Source: Brevundimonas subvibrioides ATCC 15264 (GTDB lineage Bacteria; Pseudomonadota; Alphaproteobacteria; Caulobacterales; Caulobacteraceae). From it: 64,000 nt of DNA. The notes under the pieces were generated by a model. It searched no databases, was not told the origin of the DNA, and saw nothing but the letters and a program-made list of their open reading frames with translations. Positions within the stretch are counted from its first letter, which is position 1, and every line of letters begins with the position of its first letter. Positions 28,091 through 36,817 of the stretch are shown piece by piece. Made by a program: the position numbers and the translations under genes. The stretch is from contig NC_014375.1 of the NCBI RefSeq assembly GCF_000144605.1, forward strand, positions 868,001 to 932,000, in the 5' to 3' direction.

Positions 28091-28504
28091 TCAGCCGGCT
28101 CTGGAGATGGTCTCCAGCGTTTCGCCCACGGATTTCTCCTTTACCCGTGCCGAGAGGTCGCCCAGTGAGACGACGCCGACCAGATTGCCGTGACGGTCCA
28201 GCACGGGCAGGCGCCGAATCCGGGCCGACGCCATCAGGTCCAGCGCGGACTTCAGATCGTCGCTGTCCAGCACCGTGGTCACGGTCGACGTCATCACCTC
28301 GCTGACGGGGGCCGACCCCGGCTTGCCCTGACCCAGGCCCCGCACGGCGATGTCGCGATCGGTGATCGTGCCGACAAGGGCGGTGCCGTCAGAGACGGGC
28401 AGGAATCCGAAATCGCCGGCACCCATGCGCGCCGCCACCTCCTGGATCGGATCGGCGGGCCGGGCGACCTGTACGTCCCTGCTCATCACATCCTTGATTT
28501 TCAC
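28091..28504 (-). CDS. Two-CBS-domain protein
   Basis: A 137-residue protein made only of two CBS domains (about 1-60: MKIKDVMSRDVQVARP, ALVGTITDRDIAVRGL; about 65-130: VSEVMTSTVTTVLDSD, RIRRLPVLDRHGNLVGVVSLGDL). Such stand-alone Bateman modules bind adenine nucleotides and regulate partners. The start is GTG 28504 with GGAG 7 bases upstream. No partner enzyme adjoins it. Confidence 0.9.
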   Translation of the reverse strand: MKIKDVMSRDVQVARPADPIQEVAARMGAGDFGFLPVSDGTALVGTITDRDIAVRGLGQGKPGSAPVSEVMTSTVTTVLDSDDLKSALDLMASARIRRLPVLDRHGNLVGVVSLGDLSARVKEKSVGETLETISRAG

Positions 28505-28699
28505 GACGGAACTCCGGGTCTGCTGCGTTGAACCGTCAGAACCCGCCGCGCACGACCGCGTTCCCGGTGGCCGCGCGACAAGCGTGGCCGTTCATCTAGC
28601 TGTCTGTTTGACAACAGGCGGCTCAGACGCGTGTCAGCTTCACCGTGGTTTTCTGGTCCTCGCCGCCCAATCAGGGGCGGGTGAAGAGGAAAGAAGATC

Positions 28700-29104
28700 A
28701 TGACGACCGCCCTGACGAAGAAAGCCCTGCTTTCGCTGCTGGCGGCGTCGGCGGTCGCGATCGCGACCCCGACGCTGGCCCAGTCCTATGGGGGCCACCA
28801 CGGTGGCGGCCATGGCGGAGGCTATGGCCAGGGTTACAACGGCGGCTGGAACGGCGGGGGCCTGAACGGCGACCAGGCCCGCCTGTCCCAGCGCATCGAC
28901 CGCGCCGCCTATACCGGCCGCATCAGCCGCCGCGAGGCCCGCGACCTGCGCTGGCAGCTGAGCGAGTACCAGCGGGTCGAGTGGCAGTACCGCCGCGACG
29001 GCCTGAGCCGCTGGGAGCGTCGCGACCTGGAGGACCGCCTCGACCGGATCGGCCGCGCGCTGCGCGAGGACCGCCGCGACGGCGGCTGGCGCGACCGGTA
29101 CTGA
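28700..29104 (+). CDS. Small secreted Gly/His/Arg-rich protein
   Basis: A 134-residue protein with signal peptide (1-29, ending TLAQ), a Gly/His-rich patch (GGHHGGGHGGGYGQGYNGGWNGGG) and a charged helical half (LSQRIDRAAYTGRISRREARDLRWQ, WERRDLEDRLDRIGRALRED). The second half parallels the protein at 7101-7466. The His/Gly patch could bind metal. A small hairpin CCGCCC/GGGCGG (28663-28680) precedes the ribosome site AAGAGGAAAGAAG, and a good terminator follows. Function unknown. Confidence 0.85.
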   Translation: MTTALTKKALLSLLAASAVAIATPTLAQSYGGHHGGGHGGGYGQGYNGGWNGGGLNGDQARLSQRIDRAAYTGRISRREARDLRWQLSEYQRVEWQYRRDGLSRWERRDLEDRLDRIGRALREDRRDGGWRDRY

Positions 29105-29122
29105 TCCGACGCTGAGCTAAAG

Positions 29123-29154
29123 AAGGGCCGCTTCCGAAGGGAGGCGGCCCTTTT
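29123..29154 (+). terminator. Rho-independent terminator
   Basis: Stem AAGGGCCGC (29123-29131) with GCGGCCCTT (29144-29152), a 12-base loop, followed by TTTT and a T-rich tail. Ends the small secreted protein gene at 28700. Confidence 0.88.
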
Positions 29155-29202
29155 GCTTTGTCGAACGCAGGGCTATGCCCCGGCGCGAAACCGGAGCCGA
29201 CC

Positions 29203-30699
29203 ATGACCGCAGCCGACGACGCCCGCCTGATCCTCGCCCGTCTCGGCGTGCCCGATACGGCGTTCTCCACCGGAGGGCTGCCGTGCCGCTCCCCCGTCGA
29301 CGGCTCGGCCGGGTCCCCCGTCCGCGTCCACGATCGATCCGATGTCGACGCCGCCCTGTCCGCGGCGGCGGGAGCCTTCGCCGCCTGGCGTCGCGTGCCG
29401 GCCCCGCGCCGGGGCGAACTGGTCCGGCTGCTGGGCGAGGAGCTTCGCGCGGCCAAGGCCGACCTGGCCATGCTGGTCACGCTGGAGGCCGGCAAGATCA
29501 CGTCCGAGGGGCTGGGCGAGGTGCAGGAGATGATCGACATCTGCGACTTCGCCACCGGCCTGTCGCGCCAGCTCTATGGTTTGACCCTGCCCAGTGAACG
29601 TCCCGGCCACCACATGCGCGAGACCTGGCAGCCGCTGGGCCCGGTCGCGGTGATCTCGGCTTTCAACTTCCCCGTGGCCGTCTGGGCGTGGAACGCGGCC
29701 CTGGCCCTGGTCTGCGGCGATCCGGTGATCTGGAAGCCATCGGAGAAGACTCCGCTGACGGCCCTGGCGGTCCATGCGGTGGCGGAGCGGGCGCTGGCGC
29801 GCTTCGGCGACGCCCCCGACGGCCTGCTTCAGCTGCTGGTCGGCGGACGCGACGTGGGCGAGGCCCTGGTCGCCGATCCGCGCGTGGCCCTGGTGTCCGC
29901 GACGGGGTCGACCCGAATGGGCCGGGCGGTGGCGACGACGGTCGCCGGCCGGCTGGGCCGGTCGCTGCTGGAGCTGGGCGGCAACAACGCCATGATCGTC
30001 ACCCCGTCGGCCGACATGGACATGGCCGTGCGGGCCATCGCCTTCTCGGCCGTCGGCACCTGCGGGCAGCGGTGCACGACCTTGCGCCGCCTGCTGGTGC
30101 ACGAAGACGTCGCCGACGCCCTGATCGCGCGGCTGGCCAGCGCCTATTCGACCCTGCCGGTCGGCGATCCGCGCGCGCCCGGCACCCTGGTCGGCCCCCT
30201 GATCGACGAGGATGCCGTGAAGGGCTTCGAAGCGGCCTTGGCCCAGGCGGTCGCCGAAGGCGGCACGGTCGTTGTCGGCGGGACGCGGGGGGAGGGCAGC
30301 TACGTCCGCCCGGCCATCGTCCGCATGCCGGCCCAGAGCGCGGTGGTCCGGCACGAGACCTTCGCCCCGATCCTCTATGTCCTGACCTGGCGGGATTTCG
30401 ACGACGCGGTGGCCCTGCAGAACGACGTGCCTCAGGGGCTGTCGAGCTGCGTCTTCACCGACAGCGTGCGCGAGGCCGAGGCCTTCCTGTCGGCCTGGGG
30501 GTCGGACTGCGGCATTGCCAACGTCAACATCGGTCCCTCCGGCGCGGAGATCGGCGGGGCCTTCGGGGGCGAGAAGGAGACTGGCGGCGGGCGTGAATCC
30601 GGCTCCGACGCCTGGAAAGCCTACATGCGCCGTCAGACCCAGACGGTGAATTTCTCGGCCGACCTGCCGCTGGCCCAGGGCGTGACCTTCGAAGTCTAG
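29203..30699 (+). CDS. ALDH7-type aldehyde dehydrogenase (piperideine-6-carboxylate/aminoadipate semialdehyde type)
   Basis: A 498-residue NAD-dependent aldehyde dehydrogenase. The features LEAGKITSEG, SAFNFPVAVWAWN, ELGGNNAMIV, catalytic C291 in CGQRCTTLRRL, and the C-terminal GGAFGGEKETGGGRESGSDAWK resemble antiquitin/AmaB, which oxidises piperideine-6-carboxylate in lysine catabolism. ATG 29203 with GGAG upstream is chosen; ATG 29158 lies inside the preceding terminator region. No other lysine-degradation gene is nearby, so the substrate is inferred. Confidence 0.85.
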   Translation: MTAADDARLILARLGVPDTAFSTGGLPCRSPVDGSAGSPVRVHDRSDVDAALSAAAGAFAAWRRVPAPRRGELVRLLGEELRAAKADLAMLVTLEAGKITSEGLGEVQEMIDICDFATGLSRQLYGLTLPSERPGHHMRETWQPLGPVAVISAFNFPVAVWAWNAALALVCGDPVIWKPSEKTPLTALAVHAVAERALARFGDAPDGLLQLLVGGRDVGEALVADPRVALVSATGSTRMGRAVATTVAGRLGRSLLELGGNNAMIVTPSADMDMAVRAIAFSAVGTCGQRCTTLRRLLVHEDVADALIARLASAYSTLPVGDPRAPGTLVGPLIDEDAVKGFEAALAQAVAEGGTVVVGGTRGEGSYVRPAIVRMPAQSAVVRHETFAPILYVLTWRDFDDAVALQNDVPQGLSSCVFTDSVREAEAFLSAWGSDCGIANVNIGPSGAEIGGAFGGEKETGGGRESGSDAWKAYMRRQTQTVNFSADLPLAQGVTFEV

Positions 30700-30759
30700 G
30701 GAGGCCCGCGACAGCACCGCGCCTCGACGCGGAGGCCGCGGGTCCCCATTGTATCCGTC

Positions 30760-31704
30760 ATGAACCGTCGTGACCTCCTGACCCGGGCCGCGCTGCTCGC
30801 CGGTGGGCTGGGCGGCGCCTGGTGGCTGCGCGACAATGTCCTGTGGCGCGATCCGGCCGTGACGTTCGGGCCGGACGGGACCAGCGGCTGGAAGCCGTAT
30901 GACGAGCCGCGCGCCGCCACACCGACCGCCCTCGTCACCATCGCCGGGCAGACAGTCCGGGCCCTGATCGATTCCGGGGCGCAGTTCTCGGTGATCGACA
31001 GCGGCCTGTTCGACGCGCTGGGCCTGACCCGCACCTTCGACCTGCCACTGGTGGCGTATGGCGTCGGCGGCGGCGCGCAGATGGGTCGCGGGACCACGCT
31101 GCAGATCGCGCTGGGGGACATGCGGATCGCCAACCTGCGCGCCGCCATCCTGACCCTCGGCCCCCTGGCCATGCGAGAGGGACTGTCGGCCCCGCTGATC
31201 CTGGGTCAGGATGTGCTGGGCGAGTCCATTCTGGAGCTGGACACCGTCGAGCACCGGCTGCGGTTCCATGACCGGACCAGCCACGTCCTGCCGCCCGACG
31301 TCCTGCCGGTCACGGTGGGCAAGTCCCGCGGGGCCCTCGAGACCGAGGTCACGGTCGAGGGCGCGCGCGTGCGGGCCGTGGTCGATACCGGCGCGTCCGC
31401 CCTGCTCGCCCTGGGCCGCGAAACCGCAGAGGGGGCGGGTCTGCTGGACGGACGCACCGTGCGACGGGGCGCCAGTATCGTGCTGGGCGGGGCCATCGCC
31501 TCGCAACTGGTCCGTGCCCGGACGGTCACCGTCGGCGATCAGCTGTATCGAGACGTGGAGACTGCCATCTATGCCGACGTCGCCCTGCCGGGCTTCCCGC
31601 AGGCGCTGGTCGGGATGGAGGCGTTCGAGGGACAGCGGCTGGTGCTCGACCTGGGGGGCACGGCCCTGCACACCTCGCGGCCGATGGATCTGACGGTGCG
31701 CTAG
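30760..31704 (+). CDS. Retropepsin-like aspartyl protease family protein
   Basis: A 314-residue protein with an RR-containing N-terminal hydrophobic segment (MNRRDLLTRAALLAGG), a possible Tat signal or anchor. It has two aspartyl-protease lobes: D71 in LIDSGAQFS and D209 in VVDTGASALL, each followed by the hydrophobic-Gly strands of the fold (LILGQDVLG, LVGMEAF). Two lobes in one chain mimic a retropepsin dimer. Probably periplasmic; substrate unknown. The stop shares a CTAG with the convergent proA stop. Confidence 0.85.
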   Translation: MNRRDLLTRAALLAGGLGGAWWLRDNVLWRDPAVTFGPDGTSGWKPYDEPRAATPTALVTIAGQTVRALIDSGAQFSVIDSGLFDALGLTRTFDLPLVAYGVGGGAQMGRGTTLQIALGDMRIANLRAAILTLGPLAMREGLSAPLILGQDVLGESILELDTVEHRLRFHDRTSHVLPPDVLPVTVGKSRGALETEVTVEGARVRAVVDTGASALLALGRETAEGAGLLDGRTVRRGASIVLGGAIASQLVRARTVTVGDQLYRDVETAIYADVALPGFPQALVGMEAFEGQRLVLDLGGTALHTSRPMDLTVR

Positions 31705-32963
31705 GGCCGGGTCTGCCCGGTGCCGGTCACCAGATATTTGAAACTGGTCAGCTGTTCGGCTCCCACCGGCCCACGCGCATGCAGCCGCGAGGTCGAGATG
31801 CCGATCTCGCCGCCGAAGCCGAATTCGCCGCCGTCGGCGAACTGGGTCGAGGCGTTCCACAGCACGATGGCGCTGTCGACGGCCTGCTGGAACGCGGCGG
31901 CGGCCCAGGCGTCCTCGGCCACGATGGCCTCGGTGTGGCCCGAACCATAGGTGGCGATGTGTTCGATGGCCTGGTCCAGCCCGTCGACGATCCGCACCGA
32001 CAGCATCGGGGCCAGATATTCCGTCGACCAGTCGGCCTCCTCCGCCGCTGCCATGCCGGGCACCAGGCCCATGGCCTCCGCGTCGCCGCGCATCGCGCAG
32101 CCCGCCGCCGTCAGGGCCGCTGCCACCGGCACCAGCAGCCGCTCCGCCGCCGCCCGGTCCACCAGCAGCGTCTCGGTCGCGCCGCAGACGGACACGCGCC
32201 GCATCTTGGCGTTGACAACCACGTCCACCGCCATGGCCGGATTGGCCGAGGCGTGCAGATAGGTGTGGTTCAGCCCCTCAAGGTGACCCAGCACCGGGAC
32301 GCGCGCATCCGTCTGCACCCGCGCCACCAGGCTCTTGCCGCCGCGCGGGATCAGCAGGTCGATGTTGCCCTCCAGCCCCGTCAGCAGGGCCCCGACGGCG
32401 GCGCGGTCGGGCGTGTCCACCAGCTGGACCGCATCGACCGGCAGACCGGCCTCGACCAGACCTTCGACCATGGCGGCATGGATGGCGCGCGAACTGTCCA
32501 GACAGTCGGAGCCGCAGCGCAGGATGGCGACATTGCCCGACCGGATCGACAGGGCCGCAGCGTCGGCGGTCACATTGGGGCGGCTCTCGTAGATGATGGC
32601 CAGCACGCCCAGCGGCGTCCGCACCCGCTGGAAGGCCAGGCCGTTCGGCCGGGTCCAGCGCTCGGTCACGACGCCCAGCGGATCGGCGAAGGCCGCGACC
32701 TCATCCACGGCGTCCGCCATGGCGGCGATCCGGGCCGGGGTCAGGGCCAGACGGTCCTGCAAGGCCTCGCTCATGCCACTGACGCGCGCCCGGCTCAGGT
32801 CGATCTGGTTGGCCTCCAAGATCGCATCGGCCCGGGCACGCAGCGACCGGGCGGCGGCGGACAGGGCGCGGCTGCGGACGTCGGCCGGCGCGGTGCGGAC
32901 AGCGGCCGCGGCGGCCCGCGCGCGACGGCCCATGGCCAGCATGTCGGTGTCGATATCGGTCAT
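31701..32963 (-). CDS. proA: Gamma-glutamyl phosphate reductase
   Basis: Second step of proline synthesis: reduction of gamma-glutamyl phosphate to glutamate semialdehyde with NADPH. The 420 residues show NGLAFQRVRTPLGVLAIIYESRPNVTAD, RCGSDCLDSSRA, the catalytic-Cys region KMRRVSVCGATETLLVDR, and STQFADGGEFGFGGEIGIST near the end, all typical. ATG 32963 overlaps the proB stop by one base, so it is cotranscribed downstream of proB. Confidence 0.97.
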   Translation of the reverse strand: MTDIDTDMLAMGRRARAAAAAVRTAPADVRSRALSAAARSLRARADAILEANQIDLSRARVSGMSEALQDRLALTPARIAAMADAVDEVAAFADPLGVVTERWTRPNGLAFQRVRTPLGVLAIIYESRPNVTADAAALSIRSGNVAILRCGSDCLDSSRAIHAAMVEGLVEAGLPVDAVQLVDTPDRAAVGALLTGLEGNIDLLIPRGGKSLVARVQTDARVPVLGHLEGLNHTYLHASANPAMAVDVVVNAKMRRVSVCGATETLLVDRAAAERLLVPVAAALTAAGCAMRGDAEAMGLVPGMAAAEEADWSTEYLAPMLSVRIVDGLDQAIEHIATYGSGHTEAIVAEDAWAAAAFQQAVDSAIVLWNASTQFADGGEFGFGGEIGISTSRLHARGPVGAEQLTSFKYLVTGTGQTRP

Positions 32964-34102
32964 CAGGTCAGCACCAGATCGTCGCGGTGAATGGCCACGC
33001 CGGGACCCTTGTAGCCCACGATGGCCTCGATCTCACCCGAGTGGCGACCCAGGATCAGGGCCATCTCCTCGGCCGAATAGGCTGCCAGGCCGACGCCGAC
33101 GGCGGTACCCGCGCTGAGCACCCGCACGCTGTCGCCCCGGTCGAACCGGCCCTCGATGCGGCGCACGCCCGAGGCCAGAAGGCTGCGCCCGCCGGCCAGG
33201 GCGTCGGCCGCGCCGGCGTCGATCTCGATCGAGCCCGCCGGCTCCAGACTGCCCGCGATCCAGGACTTGTAGGCCTGCATGGGGCTGGCCGGGGCCGTGA
33301 TCAGGGTCGCCCGGGCCCCGTGGGTGACCGCCGACAGGGGGCGCGCGACGAGACCCGAGACGATCAGGGTCGCGCACCCGGCCGACCGCGCGATCCGCGC
33401 GGCCTCCAGCTTGGTCGTCATGCCGCCGGTCCCGACCGAGGCCTCGGCATTCGCGCCGCCCGCCATAGCCAGGACATCCGGCGTCAGGGCATCGATCCGA
33501 TCCAGATGGCTGGCGTCCGGGTTGCGGCGCGGATCGGCCGTATACAGACCGTCCACGTCCGACAGCAGGACCAGCAGGTCCGCCCGCGCCAGCTGGGCCG
33601 TGCGTGCGGCCAGGCGATCGTTGTCGCCGTAGCGGATCTCCTCGGTGGCGACGGTGTCGTTCTCGTTGACCACCGGCACGACACCGAGCTTCAGCAGGGC
33701 CTCCAGCGTCGCACGGGCGTTCAGCCAGCGTCGGCGGCGTTCGGTGTCGTCGCGCGTCAGCAGCACCTGGGCCACCGTCATGCCGCGCGAAGCCAGCGCC
33801 GCCTCCCACGCCTGCATCAGAAGCGACTGGCCGACGGCCGCCGCTGCCTGTTTCTCGTCAAGCCGCGCGTTCTTCTCCAGCCCCAGACGGCCGCGCCCCA
33901 AGGCCACGGCTCCGGACGAGACAACGATCACGGATCGCTTGGACGCCCGCAACGCGGCGATGTCCTCGGCCAGGCCCGCCAGCCAGGGCAGGGCGGCGGC
34001 GCGCGTGTCCCCGTCCACGACCAGGGATGAGCCGACCTTGACCACCACGCGGCGCGCATGGCGAAGGGCTTCGGCGGCGGTGGCAGGCGGGGAGGCAGTC
34101 AC
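32963..34102 (-). CDS. proB: Glutamate 5-kinase
   Basis: First, feedback-regulated step of proline synthesis. The 379 residues have an amino-acid-kinase domain ([64 protein letters not shown]) and a C-terminal PUA domain (about 280-370). The start is GTG 34102; no strong ribosome site is visible and no nearby ATG fits better. obg, often upstream in relatives, is absent here. Confidence 0.96.
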   Translation of the reverse strand: MTASPPATAAEALRHARRVVVKVGSSLVVDGDTRAAALPWLAGLAEDIAALRASKRSVIVVSSGAVALGRGRLGLEKNARLDEKQAAAAVGQSLLMQAWEAALASRGMTVAQVLLTRDDTERRRRWLNARATLEALLKLGVVPVVNENDTVATEEIRYGDNDRLAARTAQLARADLLVLLSDVDGLYTADPRRNPDASHLDRIDALTPDVLAMAGGANAEASVGTGGMTTKLEAARIARSAGCATLIVSGLVARPLSAVTHGARATLITAPASPMQAYKSWIAGSLEPAGSIEIDAGAADALAGGRSLLASGVRRIEGRFDRGDSVRVLSAGTAVGVGLAAYSAEEMALILGRHSGEIEAIVGYKGPGVAIHRDDLVLT

Positions 34103-34144
34103 AGCGTGACAATGGCGTCACCCCGCGTGCACCGCAACACGCGA

Positions 34145-34999
34145 TCAGACGTCGGTGTAGCCGTCGCAGGAGGCGGGGTCGCCCGACTGGTACCCGCGGC
34201 GCAGGGCCTCGACCCGCTGGGCCGAGGTGCCGTGGGTGAAGCCGTCGGGGTTCACCTGTCCGCCGGAGCGGCGCTGCAGGGTGTCGTCGCCGATGGCGGC
34301 GGCGGTCTTGGCCCCCTCCTCAAGGTCGCCCTGCTCGACGGCGACCTCGCCATTGGACACTGAGGCGGCATTGGCGGCCCAGACCCCGGCGTAGCAGTCG
34401 GCCTGGAGCTCCAGCCCCACGGAATACTGGTTCGCCTCGGCCTCGCCCGACGCACGGGCCTGGGCCTGTTGCACGCGCTGCGAGGCCCCGGTCAGGGTCT
34501 GGACGTGGTGGCCGATCTCGTGGGCCAGGACATAGGCGCGGGCGAAGTCGGCGCCGGAGGCCCCCAGCTGGGTCTCCATCTCTTCCCAGAATGACAGGTC
34601 GAGGAAGACCTGACGGTCGGCGGGGCAATAGAAGGGACCCATGGCCGACTGGCCGTAACCGCAGCCGGTCTGGGTGCCTTGTGTGTAGATGACGATGTTC
34701 GCGGGCGGGGTATAGCCGTCGAGTTTCGAGGCCCAGACCTGGTTGATGTTGCCGCCCACGATGTCGACGAACTGACCGGCCTGATCCTCGGGCGTGCCGA
34801 GCGTGCCTTCCTGGGCCGAGCCTGCCCCGCCGAACTGGCTGGCGACCTGCTGGGTCGTGGAAGGGTCGATGCCGAAGACGAAATAGCCGATCAGGCTGAG
34901 AACGACGACGCCGATCCCGCCGCCCGCGACCGCGCCGCCGCCCAGGCCGCGCCGATCCTCGACGTTTCCGCCCCCGCGTTGTCCACCCTGCCAGCGCAT
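34145..34999 (-). CDS. YpfJ-type zinc metallopeptidase
   Basis: A 284-residue neutral zinc metallopeptidase family protein. The N-terminus is Gly-rich (MRWQGGQRGGGNVEDRRG), followed by one TM at about 22-42 and the catalytic HEIGHH at 160-165 (VLAHEIGHHVQTLTGA). Downstream are LELQADCYAGVWA with the third-ligand Glu/Asp region and DGFTHGTSAQRVEALRRGYQSGD, both family marks. Two Cys pairs in the periplasmic part (CGYGQ...FYCPAD) may form disulfides. The start has GGGAGG upstream. Substrate unknown. Confidence 0.92.
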   Translation of the reverse strand: MRWQGGQRGGGNVEDRRGLGGGAVAGGGIGVVVLSLIGYFVFGIDPSTTQQVASQFGGAGSAQEGTLGTPEDQAGQFVDIVGGNINQVWASKLDGYTPPANIVIYTQGTQTGCGYGQSAMGPFYCPADRQVFLDLSFWEEMETQLGASGADFARAYVLAHEIGHHVQTLTGASQRVQQAQARASGEAEANQYSVGLELQADCYAGVWAANAASVSNGEVAVEQGDLEEGAKTAAAIGDDTLQRRSGGQVNPDGFTHGTSAQRVEALRRGYQSGDPASCDGYTDV

Positions 35000-35075
35000 G
35001 TTCGCCTCCCGATTTCCTGACCCAAGCTAGGCCGGAACGCAGGCGAAGGGGAAGGGATGCAGTCGCCGGACGCGA

Positions 35076-35426
35076 CTATCGAGGCGTGCGCGCCAGCCAG
35101 TCGTCGATCTGGGTCACGCCCGACACCGTGGCCTCGCGATCGCGACGGGCGGCCTCTGGCGTCTGGGGGACCAGAGGCTGCAGGGGAATGTAGGGTTCGG
35201 GGGCCCGGGCGGCCCGAAGATCCTGCTGCGTCAGCCGGGCGCCGAGCTGGGTTTGCCGCGCGAAGGCCGCCTGATCCTGGGACCGCTGTCGCAGCCGTTC
35301 GGTCTCGTAGCGATGCTGGTCCGCGACCGAGGCACCCGCGAAGGGACCGGGGATGCGTGTCTGGGCCATGGTGCCTCCGGCGGCGGTCAGAAGGGCGAGA
35401 GCGGGAAGGAGCAGGAGCGTCTTCAT
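35076..35426 (-). CDS. Small secreted hypothetical protein
   Basis: A 116-residue protein with signal peptide MKTLLLLPALALLTAAGGTMAQ and a polar Gln/Arg/Ala-rich mature part (ADQHRYETERLRQRSQDQAAFARQTQ, EPYIPLQPLVPQTPEAAR) ending with DDWLARTPR. ATG 35426 or the in-frame ATG 35438 could be the start; neither has a good ribosome site. Divergent from the DJ-1 gene. Family not recognised. Confidence 0.7.
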   Translation of the reverse strand: MKTLLLLPALALLTAAGGTMAQTRIPGPFAGASVADQHRYETERLRQRSQDQAAFARQTQLGARLTQQDLRAARAPEPYIPLQPLVPQTPEAARRDREATVSGVTQIDDWLARTPR

Positions 35427-35527
35427 GGAAGGAAACATGGGTCCGAAGGCCGCAGACGCCAAGCGTGGCCGCAACCTTGGGCACCGACGCCTGTTTCACC
35501 GGCCTCATTCAACGGAAAGGCCAATCC

Positions 35528-36130
35528 ATGTCCCAGTCCCTCTCTGGCAAGCGCGTCGCCGTCCTCGCGACCGACGGCGTGGAGCAGATCGAGCTGCTCG
35601 ACCCGGTCAAGGCGCTGAAGGCCGCCGGTGCGACGGTCGAGGTCATCTCGCCCAAGGCCGGCTCCATTCAGGGCTTCAACCACCTGACGCCCGGGGACAA
35701 GATTCCCGTCGACAGACCGCTGTCGGACGCCGACGCCGCCGACTATCAGGCCCTGCTGCTGCCGGGCGGCGTGGCCAACCCCGACCAGCTGCGGGTCGAT
35801 GACACCGCGCTGGCCTTCATCCGCGCCTTCTTCGATGCCGGCAAGCCGGTTGCCGCCATCTGCCATGCGCCCTGGCTGCTGATCGATGCGGGCGTGGTCG
35901 AGGGGCGTCGCCTGACCAGCTTCAAGACCATCCGTACCGATCTGCGCAACGCCGGGGCCGAGGTGGTGGACGAGGAGGTCGTGGTCGACGACGGGCTGGT
36001 GACCAGCCGCAGCCCCGACGATCTGCCCGCCTTCAACGCCAAGATGATCGAGGAGATCGCTGAGGGTCGCCACGGCCATGGCGGGGCGAGCCGGTCCAGC
36101 GACCGGACCCCTGCGGCCAGCTTCAGCTAG
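35528..36130 (+). CDS. DJ-1/PfpI-family type 1 glutamine amidotransferase-like protein
   Basis: A 200-residue protein related to PfpI/YhbO, stress proteins with proposed deglycase or protease activity. KRVAVLATDGVEQIELLDPVKALKAAG opens the fold, LLLPGGVANPDQLR carries the Glu/Gly region, and the nucleophile is C112 in AAICHAPWLL, followed by RRLTSFKTIRTDLRNAGA. ATG 35528 has GGAAAGG upstream. A short Gly/Ser/His tail is added. It overlaps the convergent methyltransferase by 8 bases. Confidence 0.93.
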   Translation: MSQSLSGKRVAVLATDGVEQIELLDPVKALKAAGATVEVISPKAGSIQGFNHLTPGDKIPVDRPLSDADAADYQALLLPGGVANPDQLRVDDTALAFIRAFFDAGKPVAAICHAPWLLIDAGVVEGRRLTSFKTIRTDLRNAGAEVVDEEVVVDDGLVTSRSPDDLPAFNAKMIEEIAEGRHGHGGASRSSDRTPAASFS

Positions 36131-36785
36131 AGGTCGCATCCAGGCTGAAGACCGAGCATCGCTTGATGGCAAAGTCTTCCAGCTCCCGCGTCGTGGGGAC
36201 CTGATATTCCGCGAGGAAGGTCAGGCCCTCGGCGCGGAAGTAGGTCCGGTGGGGATCGCCGATCAGGACGCGCGATCCCTGCCGCCGGGCCTGCCTCAGC
36301 CAGGCCATGACCCGATCCGTCATCGGCTTTTCGTAACAGACGTCACCCGCGCAGATCACGTCGACCTCCGGCGGATCGACATCCAGCAGATCGGTCTCGG
36401 TGAAGGCCACCTCGACGCCGTTGGCTTGCGCGTTCAGCGCGACCGCCGCGCCGCAGAACGGATCGATGTCGGCGCACAGGACGCGGGTCGCCCCCGCCTT
36501 CATCGCGGCAATGCCGACCAGTCCCGAACCGGTGGCGAAATCCAGCACGGATTTGCCGGCCACTTCGTCCGGGGTGTCCAGCAGCCAGCGCGTCAGCCCC
36601 TGTCCGCCCGACCAGGCGAAGGCCCAGAACGGCGGAGGCAGGCCGAGCTCGCCCAGCTCTTCCTCGGTCATGCGCCAGATGGGTGTGATCTCGTCGGCCA
36701 GCCACAGCCGGATCTCCGGCGTGTGCGGCACGGCCTGCAGGCGGGTGTTGGCCAGGATGAAGGCGGACGGGTCGGCGATGGCCAT
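36123..36785 (-). CDS. Class I methyltransferase, ETF-beta lysine methyltransferase-like
   Basis: A 220-residue SAM-dependent methyltransferase. PFWAFAWSGGQGLTRWLLD, the SAM motif VLDFATGSGLVGIAAMKAGA, ADIDPF and GDVCYEKPM match the bacterial METTL20/ETFB-KMT group, which methylates lysines of electron-transfer flavoprotein beta. ETF genes are not in the window, although two acyl-CoA dehydrogenases that would use ETF are. It lies downstream of the ABC1 kinase with 32 bases between. Confidence 0.85.
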   Translation of the reverse strand: MAIADPSAFILANTRLQAVPHTPEIRLWLADEITPIWRMTEEELGELGLPPPFWAFAWSGGQGLTRWLLDTPDEVAGKSVLDFATGSGLVGIAAMKAGATRVLCADIDPFCGAAVALNAQANGVEVAFTETDLLDVDPPEVDVICAGDVCYEKPMTDRVMAWLRQARRQGSRVLIGDPHRTYFRAEGLTFLAEYQVPTTRELEDFAIKRCSVFSLDATSS

Positions 36786-36817
36786 GCGCAGCCTGTGCGC
36801 CCTCGAGCCGGGCCGGG

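Noticed and set aside
29173..31860. 895-residue open frame antisense to the aldehyde dehydrogenase and protease-like genes
   Set aside because: It spans two genes and their gap, has only biased composition, and no recognisable motif.
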